64,000 nucleotides of DNA, taken from positions 4,814,891-4,878,890 of the forward strand of contig NZ_CP027557.1 in assembly GCF_014854695.1 (NCBI RefSeq). The letters are read 5' to 3'. The position numbers and the translations under genes are program-made. This DNA comes from Rhodococcus rhodochrous (GTDB taxonomy: Bacteria > Actinomycetota > Actinomycetes > Mycobacteriales > Mycobacteriaceae). Under the pieces are notes generated by a model. The model searched no databases. It worked only from the letters and a program-made list of their open reading frames with translations, and had not been told where the DNA came from. This document shows positions 8,311 through 16,543 of the stretch, in pieces (positions within the stretch are counted from its first letter, which is position 1; each line of letters begins with the position of its first letter).

Positions 8311-9330
8311 TCACCTCCCGCCGGTGCTCTGGAGAGCACCGGCCATCGACGGCAGGGCGTCCGGTTCGAACATCGCCCGGCGTTGCCCCAGGAAGTCGTG
8401 CGGGTATCCGGCCGAGATCGCCGAGGCCTCCTCCAGCCGCGCCAGCTGGTCGTCGCTCAGCTGCAGGGACAGTGCTTCGAGATTGTCGCGGAGCTGTTGG
8501 GCCGTGCGGGCACCGACCGACAGCAGCAGCCCCTGTCGACGCACCCAGGCGAGAGCCACCCGGGCGCTGGACGTGCCGAGTTCGTCGGCGATCTCCCGGG
8601 TCACCTTCACGATGCGTTGCATCCGGAGGGTGAGAGCGGCCAGGGATTCGTCCGTGTGGTCGCGGGCCAGTGCACCCCGCGCGAGCGGACTCCACGCATA
8701 CACCGGGAGTCCGAGATGCTCTGCCATCGGCAGCAGTTCGCGTTCGGGTGTACGGGCCAGGAGGGAGTACTCGACCTGCAGGGCACAGAACGACGTCCAG
8801 CCACGCAGCTCGGCGATGGCGTTCGACCGGGAGATCACCCACGCCGGGGTGTTGGAGATCCCGATCGACAGCACCGTGCCCGCCCGTACGAGATCGTCGA
8901 GCGCACGCAGAGTTTCGGCTTCCGGCGTGCAGCGATCCCACGCGTGGACCCAGAGCACGTCGAGATAGTCGGTGCCGAGTCGTCGCAGGCTCGTCTCCAC
9001 ACTCCGGCGCAGACTCTTCCGGTTGCTGCCGCCGGAGTTGGCGTCGCGGGGGTCGGTGGGGAGCGTGTACTTGGTGCTCACCACCACCGCGTCACGTTCG
9101 GAGGCGATGAACCGGCCGAGCATCTCCTCGCTCGCCCCGTTCGTGTAGTTGTTCGCGGTGTCGACGAAGTTGCCTCCGGCCGCGCGGTATTCGTCGTAGA
9201 CCGCGCGGGACTCGGTCTCGTCGGCGCCGAAGCCCCATTCGGTGCCGAAGGTCATCGCACCGAGGCACAGTTCGCTCACGCGGATACCGGACGAGCCGAG
9301 CACGCATTGCGCCATGATTCCGTCAGGCAT
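8311..9330 (-). CDS. aldo/keto reductase
   Basis: A 339-residue TIM-barrel NADPH-dependent carbonyl reductase. The catalytic tetrad is visible: Asp and Tyr in VDTANNYTNG, Lys in STKYT and His in WVHAWD. AWSPLARGAL and the C-terminal SVGARTAQQL bind the cofactor. ATG at 9330 overlaps the LuxC-like gene by 8 bases; ATG at 9315 (MAQCVLG) is an alternative. Reducing an aldehyde from the LuxC-like enzyme to an alcohol is the obvious possibility. Confidence 0.9.
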   Translation of the reverse strand: MPDGIMAQCVLGSSGIRVSELCLGAMTFGTEWGFGADETESRAVYDEYRAAGGNFVDTANNYTNGASEEMLGRFIASERDAVVVSTKYTLPTDPRDANSGGSNRKSLRRSVETSLRRLGTDYLDVLWVHAWDRCTPEAETLRALDDLVRAGTVLSIGISNTPAWVISRSNAIAELRGWTSFCALQVEYSLLARTPERELLPMAEHLGLPVYAWSPLARGALARDHTDESLAALTLRMQRIVKVTREIADELGTSSARVALAWVRRQGLLLSVGARTAQQLRDNLEALSLQLSDDQLARLEEASAISAGYPHDFLGQRRAMFEPDALPSMAGALQSTGGR

Positions 9331-10726
9331 CGTCGTCCACCACCCAGTTGACGAAGCGGTGCAGCGGGTACATGCCGTCGTGCGGGCTGCCCATGCTGCC
9401 CTTCAGCGCGCTGCCCAGGCGGACGATGCGCTGCACCCCGGCGGTGGCGAGCCGGTCGCGGATCTCGGCCTTGCGGTGGAACGGGTAGACACCGACTGTC
9501 TGGGTGGCCACGGTGGCGTAGGAGGCGGCCTCGTCGAGCGTCGAGATCGGCAGGACGTTGACGGTCTTGTTGGTCGGGTGGAAGTCCACCATCTCCGGCG
9601 AGCGCACCACGAGGCCGCTGCCGTCGGGCTTGCCCCACACCTTGTAATCCGGTTCGAGGAAGCGCATTCCCTCGACGGCGTCGCGGATCTCGGCGTCGGG
9701 CTTCGGTCCGACGGCCTCCGCGAAGTCACGGTCCACGCCGAGTCGTTCGTGCAGCAGGGCACAGAACCGGTCGATCTGGTCGTCGTCGCCCTCGACGCAG
9801 ATGTGCCGCGCCGCCAGGCACGCGTCCTGGTTGAAGATCGTCGCATCGAGGGCCGCCAGTTCGGCGACCTCGCGCAGGGTCTCCTCGGATTCGAAGGCCT
9901 CGCGGCCGACGATCGACATCGACACCTTGGGATCGAAGGAGATCAGCTGGAAACCCGGTCCGGCATAGCGCGCGGCGTTCTCGATGGCCGAGCCACCACC
10001 CCACGCGACGAGCTTGTCGAAGTACTGGGAGCGGTAGAGGATGTTCTCGACCTTCTCGTCACCACCGCGCCAGTACACGGCGGACATCGACCGCAGTACC
10101 GGGTGCCCGGGGGCGATGTCGGCCATGGTCCGCAGCACCGCGACGGTGGTGAACGGGTCGGCCGAGGGCATCTTGAACAGGTTGACGCCCTTGGTGAGTG
10201 CGGCGTCGGCGATTGTCGTCATCGCGGCGCTCGGCGAGTTCCCGGCCATCATGTGGACCAGGCGCGGCGGGAAGGCGCGGACGCGGCTGACGTTGCCGTT
10301 CGGGTCGGTGCGCTCGGCCCAGCCGTCGAGCACGTCGAGGCCGCCGAAGGTGCGTTCGAGCCGGTATTCGAGGGCCTGCCGGGTGAGGAACTGACCCGGC
10401 CGCGCGAAGGTGTTCTCGATGATGCGGCGCGGCAGGGCGCTCACCTGGACGGTCATCTCGAGGGATTCCTGGAGGTATTCGTTCTTCTCCAGGGTCAGGT
10501 ACTGCGCGGTCTCGACGAGGAAGTCGATGATCTCGGAGATCGGCACGTCGAATGCCGGCCCGACCTCCGAGCGCGACGCGAACAGACCGTTGTATTCGAG
10601 TTTCGGGGTGACGAAGGGGACGCCGAAGTCGCGGGAAAGGTATTCGCTGTCCTCACCCCAGACGATCTCGCCGCGGACGAAGTGCGGGACCTTGATGCGG
10701 GTACGGGCCGGTGCGGTGGTGGTCAT
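9323..10726 (-). CDS. LuxC-like acyl-CoA reductase
   Basis: A 467-residue protein of the LuxC family, which reduces acyl-CoA or acyl-enzyme thioesters to aldehydes with NADPH. The aldehyde-dehydrogenase-like fold is marked by HMMAGNSPSAAM near 158-169 and by the nucleophile Cys303 in FNQDACLAARH. The next gene upstream encodes a LuxE-like acyl-activating protein, so the two probably form a fatty-acid-reductase-like complex. No LuxD transferase and no LuxAB luciferase are present. The acyl group is unknown; the neighbourhood suggests reductive or detour metabolism of a carboxylate. Confidence 0.85.
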   Translation of the reverse strand: MTTTAPARTRIKVPHFVRGEIVWGEDSEYLSRDFGVPFVTPKLEYNGLFASRSEVGPAFDVPISEIIDFLVETAQYLTLEKNEYLQESLEMTVQVSALPRRIIENTFARPGQFLTRQALEYRLERTFGGLDVLDGWAERTDPNGNVSRVRAFPPRLVHMMAGNSPSAAMTTIADAALTKGVNLFKMPSADPFTTVAVLRTMADIAPGHPVLRSMSAVYWRGGDEKVENILYRSQYFDKLVAWGGGSAIENAARYAGPGFQLISFDPKVSMSIVGREAFESEETLREVAELAALDATIFNQDACLAARHICVEGDDDQIDRFCALLHERLGVDRDFAEAVGPKPDAEIRDAVEGMRFLEPDYKVWGKPDGSGLVVRSPEMVDFHPTNKTVNVLPISTLDEAASYATVATQTVGVYPFHRKAEIRDRLATAGVQRIVRLGSALKGSMGSPHDGMYPLHRFVNWVVDDDA

Positions 10727-10729
10727 GGC

Positions 10730-12028
10730 TCACTCTCCCGAGAGTCCGCGGACGTAGGCGTCCATCGTTCCGGCACAGGTGATCTTGTCGTCGTCACCGA
10801 GGTCGGAGTAGCGGACGATGTTCGGCAGCACGGTCTCGCCGGGCCGGCCGCACGGGCACGTTCCGAGGTCGACGGTGATCCGGTCGCCGGAGATCGTTCC
10901 GCCCCACCGGCCGTCGACGGTGGTGTCGACGAAGGCCGCGCGTCCTTCGACGATGGTGCCCTCCCGTTCGGCGAGGGCGCTTCCGTCCTTGGTGAGGACG
11001 AACAGCACGATCTCGTCCGGCACGTGGTAGCGGCCCTCCTCGGGGCACTTGAACATGCGGTTGTTGAGTTCCTGCATCGAGTAGTAGTGCAGGAAGCGCT
11101 CCGGCACGATGTTGAGGAGCCGGTAGATCTGTTCCTGGTAGTCGGCGGGAAGGTTCGTGCCCTTCAGTCCGCCGCCGCTGGTGAGTGCGTTGTTGCCGGT
11201 GATGTCGCCGTCGCGGATGCCCTTCTCCCGCAGGATCTCGCAGAGCCGGAACAGTTGCGGGAACTGGGAACTGAAGAGGATGTCCTCGGACTTGTGCGCG
11301 ACGATCCGGTCGGCGAAGTGGTGCAGTCGCCGATCCTGTTGGGCGGCGCGCTCGGCGGATTCGGCCTCGAAGCGTGCGATGTCGTCGGGGGCGGCGGTGC
11401 CGTCGGCCATCTCACGGCGCATGGCCGACAACGTGGCCATGTAACGGTGGAAGCCCTCGGCGGGCGCCCCCTCGAAAAGCGGAAGGGCGTCCGGGCGGGA
11501 GAACTCGCGGATGATCAGGTCGCGGACACCGTTGTGCTGGGTCTGGCCGGTCTCGGGACCGACCGGGATGACGTGCCAGCGCTTCTCCGGCGGCAGTCCG
11601 AGCGCGGTGAAGCAGTCGAGCAGGTTCTGCTTGTTGACCTCGAGATCACGCTGGGACTTGTTGAGGAAGGAGCCCTTGCCGCTGGTCCCGCTCGAACTCG
11701 ACACCATGTGGCCGGCCTTCTCGAGGGCGGCGATCCAGTCGTCGACGTCGGCGACCCCGGAGACGTCGACGTCGTCGACCGGGCGGCTCGACAGGGAACC
11801 GAGCCAGCGGTTCATCTGCTCCCACCGGCCCTTGGCGATGAGCGTCTCGGGATAGCTCTTGTAGGTGGTGTGGGGAAAGAGCAGAGGGATCATGTCCTCG
11901 CGGGAGCGGATCTCCTCGATGCCCTGGTCGGCGGCGCGCTGTGCGAGCACGGGGACCCGGTCGCGTCGTTGCTGGAAGTACGCGTTCAGCGTCGCGACGA
12001 CGTCTTTCTGCAGGGTTGTTTCTGTCAT
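10730..12028 (-). CDS. LuxE-like acyl-activating enzyme (acyl-protein synthetase family)
   Basis: A 432-residue ANL-fold-like protein related to LuxE and PaaK. SSSSGTSGKGSFL near residue 114 is the AMP/phosphate-binding loop. The C-terminal third has a TCPCGRPGE element and KITCAG, giving candidate cysteines for carrying an acyl group as in LuxE. ATG at 12028 has GGAGGG upstream; a longer frame to 12151 lacks a good ribosome site. It is the first gene of the six-gene minus-strand operon ending at 5487. Confidence 0.82.
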   Translation of the reverse strand: MTETTLQKDVVATLNAYFQQRRDRVPVLAQRAADQGIEEIRSREDMIPLLFPHTTYKSYPETLIAKGRWEQMNRWLGSLSSRPVDDVDVSGVADVDDWIAALEKAGHMVSSSSGTSGKGSFLNKSQRDLEVNKQNLLDCFTALGLPPEKRWHVIPVGPETGQTQHNGVRDLIIREFSRPDALPLFEGAPAEGFHRYMATLSAMRREMADGTAAPDDIARFEAESAERAAQQDRRLHHFADRIVAHKSEDILFSSQFPQLFRLCEILREKGIRDGDITGNNALTSGGGLKGTNLPADYQEQIYRLLNIVPERFLHYYSMQELNNRMFKCPEEGRYHVPDEIVLFVLTKDGSALAEREGTIVEGRAAFVDTTVDGRWGGTISGDRITVDLGTCPCGRPGETVLPNIVRYSDLGDDDKITCAGTMDAYVRGLSGE

Positions 12029-12160
12029 CTGGTGCCCTCCGGCCCTCTGGGTGCGGAACGTCGATAACTTGACTGGTAGGTATAGATAAAGAATTGCTGC
12101 AACCATACCCATGGGAAAAGTTTTGTGTCCAGAACCGGAACGATTTGGCACACTTCCCTC
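12029..12160. promoter_or_regulatory. divergent promoter region, LuxE-like operon and TetR gene
   Basis: This A+T-richer gap separates the LuxE-like operon (-) from a TetR gene (+) and must hold both promoters. TTGACT at 12069-12074, TATAGATAAAG at 12081-12091 and a CCCATGGG palindrome at 12108-12115 stand out, but I cannot fit a convincing -35/-10 pair or a clear operator. Control by the adjacent TetR protein is inferred from gene order only. Confidence 0.4.
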
Positions 12161-12814
12161 ATGACCCCGACCCGCAGCGAGCAGGACACACGACGCCGTG
12201 GTGGACGCCCCACCAGGGAGGAAGCGAGCCGGCTCGACGACGCGGTACGCGAGTCCGCCCTCCGGCTGTTCCTCGAGAACGGCTACGAAGGCACGACGAT
12301 GAACGCCATCGCCGCGGCGGCCGGCACCACGAAACCGTCGCTGTACGCGCGTTTCCCGACCAAGGAGGACGTCTTCCGGTACGTCCTCGGCTGGGCCATG
12401 CAGCGCACCGACTGGCCGGCACCCGAACCGGAGATCCCCGACTACGACGATCTCGGGGACTCACTGACCGCCATCGCGGAGGCCGCCGTCCGGCGCGCCC
12501 TGGACCCGTCGATGATCAAGCTCCAGCAGGTCGCCATCGCGTACGCCTCGCGCTATCCGGACATCGCCCGGAAGGCCCTCGGCCCCGGTTACTGGCCCCG
12601 CAGGAAACAGGTCGCGGATCTGCTCCGCCGGCACGCGGCGACGGGGAGCATCGTCGCCGACGACCCCGACACGCTCGCAGAACTGTTCCTGGCCATGGCA
12701 TCCGGCGGTCCTGCACGCCTGGCCTCGTTCGGGATCGTGCGCGGGACGGAGGACGTCGACGCCCACGTGCGGGCCGTCGTGGACCTGTTCCTGCGCGGTC
12801 TACGTCCGGACTGA
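12161..12814 (+). CDS. TetR-family regulator
   Basis: A 217-residue TetR-type repressor with the N-terminal helix-turn-helix at about residues 15-65 (TTMNAIAAAAGTTKPSLYARF) and a TetR_C-like ligand domain. I chose ATG at 12161 over 12125 because basic residues and the helix-turn-helix follow at the usual distance. Divergent orientation to the LuxE/LuxC operon makes it the likely local repressor. Its 3' end overlaps the converging SDR gene by 15 bases. Confidence 0.88.
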   Translation: MTPTRSEQDTRRRGGRPTREEASRLDDAVRESALRLFLENGYEGTTMNAIAAAAGTTKPSLYARFPTKEDVFRYVLGWAMQRTDWPAPEPEIPDYDDLGDSLTAIAEAAVRRALDPSMIKLQQVAIAYASRYPDIARKALGPGYWPRRKQVADLLRRHAATGSIVADDPDTLAELFLAMASGGPARLASFGIVRGTEDVDAHVRAVVDLFLRGLRPD

Positions 12815-13642
12815 CGCGCGTCCGGCTTCCGAGGTGATCGAGGCGACCACACCGCCGTCGACGAGCACGTCGGTGCCGTTGACGAAACTCGCCTCGTCGG
12901 ACAACAGGAAGGCGACGACGGCGGCGAGTTCCTCGGCACGGCCCGTACGGCCGAGCGGCGTCGCCCGTACCATCTCGCCCATCGACTCGTTGTGGTCCGC
13001 CTCCTGCCGGCCCTGAGGAGTATCGATGATGCCCGGCGACACGGAGCATGCGCGGGCACCGACCGCCCCGAGCCGCACGGCTTCGTCGCGTGCGAACTGC
13101 TGCACACCGTATTTCGCCCACGCATAGGCGACGCCGGGATGTTCGATCGCCTCCCCCACGACCTCCCGGAGACGGTCGAGGAAGTCCTCGGCGAGCGGAT
13201 CCGCGAGCACGGCGATCTCTTCCGGTGACGGCTGCATCCGCCCGATGTTCGGTGCCATCGAGGCGAAGTAGACCGACGCGGTGCCCGCGGTCGCGAGCGG
13301 ACGGAGCACCCGGGCGAGCCGCGCGGTCCCGACCAGGTCGACGGCGAAGATCCGTCGCCAATCGGCCATCGTCGGCGAGATGCCCGCCGCATGTGCGACC
13401 GATCGCAGGGCCCCGAGTTCCGTCACGCGCGCAGCCAGTCGTTCGAGTCCGTCGACGTCGGTGACGTCGAGGACGAACGGTTCGACCCGTGTCCGATCAC
13501 CGTTCAATTCGTCGGCGGTGGCGCGGACGGTGTCGGCGTCCAGGTCGACGAGCAGCACGGTGTCGACCGTGCCGATCATGCGTTGCGCGCACGCGTATCC
13601 CATTCCGCGACCGGCTCCGGTCGCGATCCCCACGGTGGTCAT
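12800..13642 (-). CDS. SDR, 3-alpha-hydroxysteroid-dehydrogenase-like subgroup
   Basis: A 280-residue SDR with GAGRGMG cofactor loop, Asp at the end of strand 2 (LLVDLD, NAD-type), SMAP as Ser region and YAWAK as Tyr/Lys. A helical insertion of about 35 residues before the catalytic Tyr and a C-terminal TDVLVDGG resemble 3-alpha-hydroxysteroid dehydrogenase/carbonyl reductases. That likeness fits the steroid/isoprenoid theme but does not prove it. It is cotranscribed with the VOC gene upstream. Confidence 0.85.
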   Translation of the reverse strand: MTTVGIATGAGRGMGYACAQRMIGTVDTVLLVDLDADTVRATADELNGDRTRVEPFVLDVTDVDGLERLAARVTELGALRSVAHAAGISPTMADWRRIFAVDLVGTARLARVLRPLATAGTASVYFASMAPNIGRMQPSPEEIAVLADPLAEDFLDRLREVVGEAIEHPGVAYAWAKYGVQQFARDEAVRLGAVGARACSVSPGIIDTPQGRQEADHNESMGEMVRATPLGRTGRAEELAAVVAFLLSDEASFVNGTDVLVDGGVVASITSEAGRASVRT

Positions 13643-13664
13643 GACATGCAGTCCTTTCGGATCA

Positions 13665-14108
13665 TCAGGATGCCGCCCAGCACCGTGAGAGTCCGGATTC
13701 GGCGGTGCGGGTGACGAGTTCGACGAGTACGCCCCGTCGGCTGCGGGCGAATGCGAAGAACATACCGCCGTCCGGCAGCGCGCGGGTGGCCTCGACGACG
13801 AATCCTTCCTTCTCGAGAAGACGGCAGTCCGACTCGACGTCGTCCGACCAGTAGCCGAGGTGGTGGATACCGGAGGTCGCGGCCCACAGGGGTGCGTCGG
13901 GCACCGCCGAGACGATCTCGATCCGCGGTTCGGTGACCGAATAGGAGCACTGCAGATCGACGCTCCGGCCGCCGTCCGGCAGCGTCACGTCGACGGCTCC
14001 GCCCACCTGCGGTCCCCACTGGTAGCCGAGCAACGTCGAGAGTTCGTCCCGGGCGGCGCGCGGGTCGTCGGTGACGATCCCGAGGTGGAAGAGGTCTTCG
14101 GCCTTCAT
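13665..14108 (-). CDS. VOC-superfamily protein (glyoxalase/dioxygenase fold)
   Basis: A 147-residue protein with two beta-alpha-beta-beta-beta modules (residues about 5-60 and 78-140). HLGIVTDD near the N-terminus and HHLGYWSDDV in the middle supply the expected metal-ligand His residues, and VLVELV near the end gives the terminal Glu, a pattern close to methylmalonyl-CoA epimerase-like members. ATG at 14108 follows AAAGG. It heads a two-gene operon with the SDR. An epimerase, isomerase or lyase role is possible. Confidence 0.75.
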   Translation of the reverse strand: MKAEDLFHLGIVTDDPRAARDELSTLLGYQWGPQVGGAVDVTLPDGGRSVDLQCSYSVTEPRIEIVSAVPDAPLWAATSGIHHLGYWSDDVESDCRLLEKEGFVVEATRALPDGGMFFAFARSRRGVLVELVTRTAESGLSRCWAAS

Positions 14109-14155
14109 GTCTGCGCCTTTCGGATGTAGATGTTCCAATTGCTCTTCGGTCGTGT

Positions 14156-14170
14156 AAGAATGGGATTCTT
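14156..14170. promoter_or_regulatory. island operator, copy 1a
   Basis: AAGAATGGGATTCTT is a perfect palindrome whose core AGAAT-N3-ATTCT equals the core of the sites at 25501 and 39110; only the outermost G/C pair differs. It lies between the VOC gene (-) and the acyl-CoA dehydrogenase gene (+). Confidence 0.55.
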
Positions 14171-14176
14171 GGTATC

Positions 14177-14191
14177 GAGATAGATATTCTC
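14177..14191. promoter_or_regulatory. island operator, copy 1b (degenerate)
   Basis: GAGATAGATATTCTC keeps the right half ATTCTC and the outer GAGA of the consensus, with two changes. Its centre is 21 bases, two helical turns, from copy 1a and 28 bases before the ATG at 14212, a position that would block transcription. Confidence 0.45.
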
Positions 14192-14211
14192 ACCGATGGA
14201 AGGGAGGCGCA

Positions 14212-15513
14212 ATGGCCTGGGACTTCGAAACCGAGCCCGAGTACCAGAAGAAGCTGGACTGGGCCGATGCATTCGTGCGCGAGGAGGTCGAGCCTCTCGA
14301 CCTCGTGTGGGAACACGAACAGTTCGTCCCTCTCGACGGACTCCGCCGCAAGGCCATCGACCCTCTCAAGGAGAAGGTTCGCGCAGAAGGTCTGTGGGCC
14401 ACCCATCTCGGCCCCGAACTCGGTGGTCAGGGATACGGACAGCTGAAGCTCGCACTGCTCAACGAGATCCTCGGGCGCTCGTCGTGGGCACCGATCGTGT
14501 TCGGTTGCCAGGCACCCGATACCGGCAACGCCGAGATCATCGCCCATTTCGGCACCCCCGAGCAGAAGGAGCGCTACCTGCAGCCGCTGCTCGACGGCGA
14601 GGTGTTCTCCTCGTACTCGATGACCGAACCGCAGGGCGGTGCCGATCCCGCCCAGTTCCGGTGCCGCGCGGTCAAGGACGGCGCCCATTGGGTCATCGAC
14701 GGGTGGAAGTTCTTCTCCTCCAACGCGCGCACCGCCGAATTCCTCATCGTCATGGTGGTGACGGATCCCGACGTCCCCGTGTACAAGGGCACGTCGATGT
14801 TCCTCGTCCCCACCGACACACCGGGCGTGAACATCGTGCGCAACGTCGGCCTCTACGGCGAACCGCTGAACGAGGGCACCCACGCGCTGATTCACTACGA
14901 CAACGTGCGTGTGCCCGCCGACGCGCTCCTCGGCGAGGAAGGCCAGGCATTCGCCGCCGCGCAGGTGCGACTCGGTGGCGGTCGCATCCACCACGCGATG
15001 CGCACCATCGGCCTGGCCCAGAAGGCCCTGGACATGATGTGCGAACGCGCCCTCAGCCGCGAGACGGCCGGCAGCCGCCTCTCCGACAAGCAGGCTGTGC
15101 AGGGCTACATCGCCGACTCCTACGCGCAACTCGCACAGTTCCGTCTGTTCGTGCTCAGCACCGCGTGGAAGATCGACAAGTACAACGACTACAAGAAGGT
15201 CCGCAAGGACATAGCGACAGCGAAGATCATCATGCCCACCGTGCTCCACGACATCGCGTGGCGCGCCATGCAGGTGCACGGTGCACTGGGCGTCACCAAC
15301 GAGATGCCGTTCTTCAAGATGATCCACGGCGCAGCGGTGATGGGCCTGGCCGACGGGCCGACCGAAGTGCACAAGACCACCGTCGCCAAGCAGGTCCTCC
15401 GCGACTACAGCCCGGTCGACGACATGTGGCCCTCGGAGTGGATCCCGAAGAAGCAGGAAGAAGCCCGGAAGAAGTACGCCGACTACATCGAACTCGAAGT
15501 GGGGAATCTGTGA
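14212..15513 (+). CDS. acyl-CoA dehydrogenase, ACAD10/11-like
   Basis: A 433-residue FAD enzyme. SMTEPQGGADP near 138-148 is the flavin/substrate signature, WKFFSSNA near 164 follows, and the C-terminal LADGPTEVHK replaces the usual YEGTxQIQR. The DGP-EVH form and the lysine-rich tail are typical of the ACAD10/ACAD11 group. The next gene, joined by a GTGA overlap, is an APH-type kinase, the partner that is fused to the dehydrogenase in ACAD10/11. In Pseudomonas levulinate catabolism LvaA and LvaC do the same with 4-hydroxyacyl-CoA. AGGGAGG precedes the ATG. Confidence 0.88.
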   Translation: MAWDFETEPEYQKKLDWADAFVREEVEPLDLVWEHEQFVPLDGLRRKAIDPLKEKVRAEGLWATHLGPELGGQGYGQLKLALLNEILGRSSWAPIVFGCQAPDTGNAEIIAHFGTPEQKERYLQPLLDGEVFSSYSMTEPQGGADPAQFRCRAVKDGAHWVIDGWKFFSSNARTAEFLIVMVVTDPDVPVYKGTSMFLVPTDTPGVNIVRNVGLYGEPLNEGTHALIHYDNVRVPADALLGEEGQAFAAAQVRLGGGRIHHAMRTIGLAQKALDMMCERALSRETAGSRLSDKQAVQGYIADSYAQLAQFRLFVLSTAWKIDKYNDYKKVRKDIATAKIIMPTVLHDIAWRAMQVHGALGVTNEMPFFKMIHGAAVMGLADGPTEVHKTTVAKQVLRDYSPVDDMWPSEWIPKKQEEARKKYADYIELEVGNL

Positions 15514-16532
15514 TCGACACCGAGCGTCTCGCCGAATGGATGGACGAGCAGGGCCTGCCCGGCAAGGGCGCGCCGCTCGACGCGAAGTATCTCTCCGGCG
15601 GTACACAGAACGAGATCTACAAGCTCACGCGCGACGACTTCACGTGCGTCATCCGCATCCCTCCGACCGGCGCGCCGGTCGACCGCGACAGCGGGATCAT
15701 GCGCGAGTGGCGGATCATCCAGGGACTGGCCGGAACCGACGTCCCGCACACGAAAGCCGTAGCCGCATGTGAGGACACGTCCGTTCTCGGCCGCTCCTTC
15801 TACCTCATGGGTCACGTCGACGGATGGTCGCCGATGGATCACCGCGGCACCTGGCCCGCGCCGTTCGACACCGATCTCGACGCTCGCGCCGGCCTGGCCT
15901 ACCAGCTCGCCGAGGGCATCGCCCTCTTGTCGAAGGTGGACTGGAAGGCACAGGGCCTGGAGGATCTGGGACGTCCCGACGGTTTCCACGACCGGCAGGT
16001 GAGCCGATGGACCCGCTTCTTCGAGCGGATCAAGGCCCGCGAGATCGAGGGCATGGACGTCGCGACGAAGTGGCTCGAGACCCATCGTCCGCTCGACTAC
16101 ATCCCCGGTCTGATGCACGGCGACTACCAGTTCGCCAACGTGATGTTCGAGCACGGCGCCCCCGCGAAGCTCGCGGCGCTCGTCGACTGGGAGATGGGTA
16201 CCGTCGGCGATCCGAAGCTCGACCTCGGCTGGATGCTCATGAACTGGCCCGAGGATACGAGCGCGAACGAGGACAGCGCGGTCAGCTACGTCGACCTGAC
16301 CGGGATGCCCGGTCGCGCGCAGATGCTCGCGCACTACGCCGAGGTCTCCGGCCGCCAGGTCGACGACATCGACTACTACCTGATCCTCGCCAAGTGGAAG
16401 CTCGCCATCGTCCTCGAACAGGGCTTCCAGCGGGCCGGGGACGATCCCAAGCTGCAGTCCTACGGACCGGTCATCACCAGTCTCATGAAGTCGGCCGCCG
16501 ATCTCGCCGAGTCGACGGATTACAAGGGCTGA
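15510..16532 (+). CDS. APH-type phosphotransferase (LvaA/ACAD10-like kinase)
   Basis: A 340-residue protein kinase-like small-molecule kinase. MHGDYQFANV near residue 198 is the catalytic Brenner loop and LVDWEMGTVGDP near 220 the metal-binding loop. GTG at 15510 overlaps the dehydrogenase stop. Homologs phosphorylate the hydroxyl of 4-hydroxyacyl-CoA so that it can be eliminated; adjacency to an ACAD10-like dehydrogenase supports that here. The exact substrate is inferred, not shown. Confidence 0.85.
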   Translation: MIDTERLAEWMDEQGLPGKGAPLDAKYLSGGTQNEIYKLTRDDFTCVIRIPPTGAPVDRDSGIMREWRIIQGLAGTDVPHTKAVAACEDTSVLGRSFYLMGHVDGWSPMDHRGTWPAPFDTDLDARAGLAYQLAEGIALLSKVDWKAQGLEDLGRPDGFHDRQVSRWTRFFERIKAREIEGMDVATKWLETHRPLDYIPGLMHGDYQFANVMFEHGAPAKLAALVDWEMGTVGDPKLDLGWMLMNWPEDTSANEDSAVSYVDLTGMPGRAQMLAHYAEVSGRQVDDIDYYLILAKWKLAIVLEQGFQRAGDDPKLQSYGPVITSLMKSAADLAESTDYKG

Positions 16533-16543
16533 AGGGGTCTGCG

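Noticed and set aside
5526-8633. 1035-residue open frame on the plus strand
   Set aside because: It is antisense to four well-supported genes with clear motifs and has no recognisable domain.
9323-12028. A complete bioluminescence (lux) operon
   Set aside because: Only LuxC- and LuxE-like genes are present; LuxA, LuxB and LuxD are absent, and the LLM gene at 63325 is F420-type and remote.
9242-12067. 941-residue open frame on the plus strand
   Set aside because: Antisense to the LuxC and LuxE-like genes; composition is that of a shadow frame.
13639-15606. 655-residue open frame on the minus strand
   Set aside because: Antisense to the acyl-CoA dehydrogenase at 14212, which has strong motifs and a good ribosome site.
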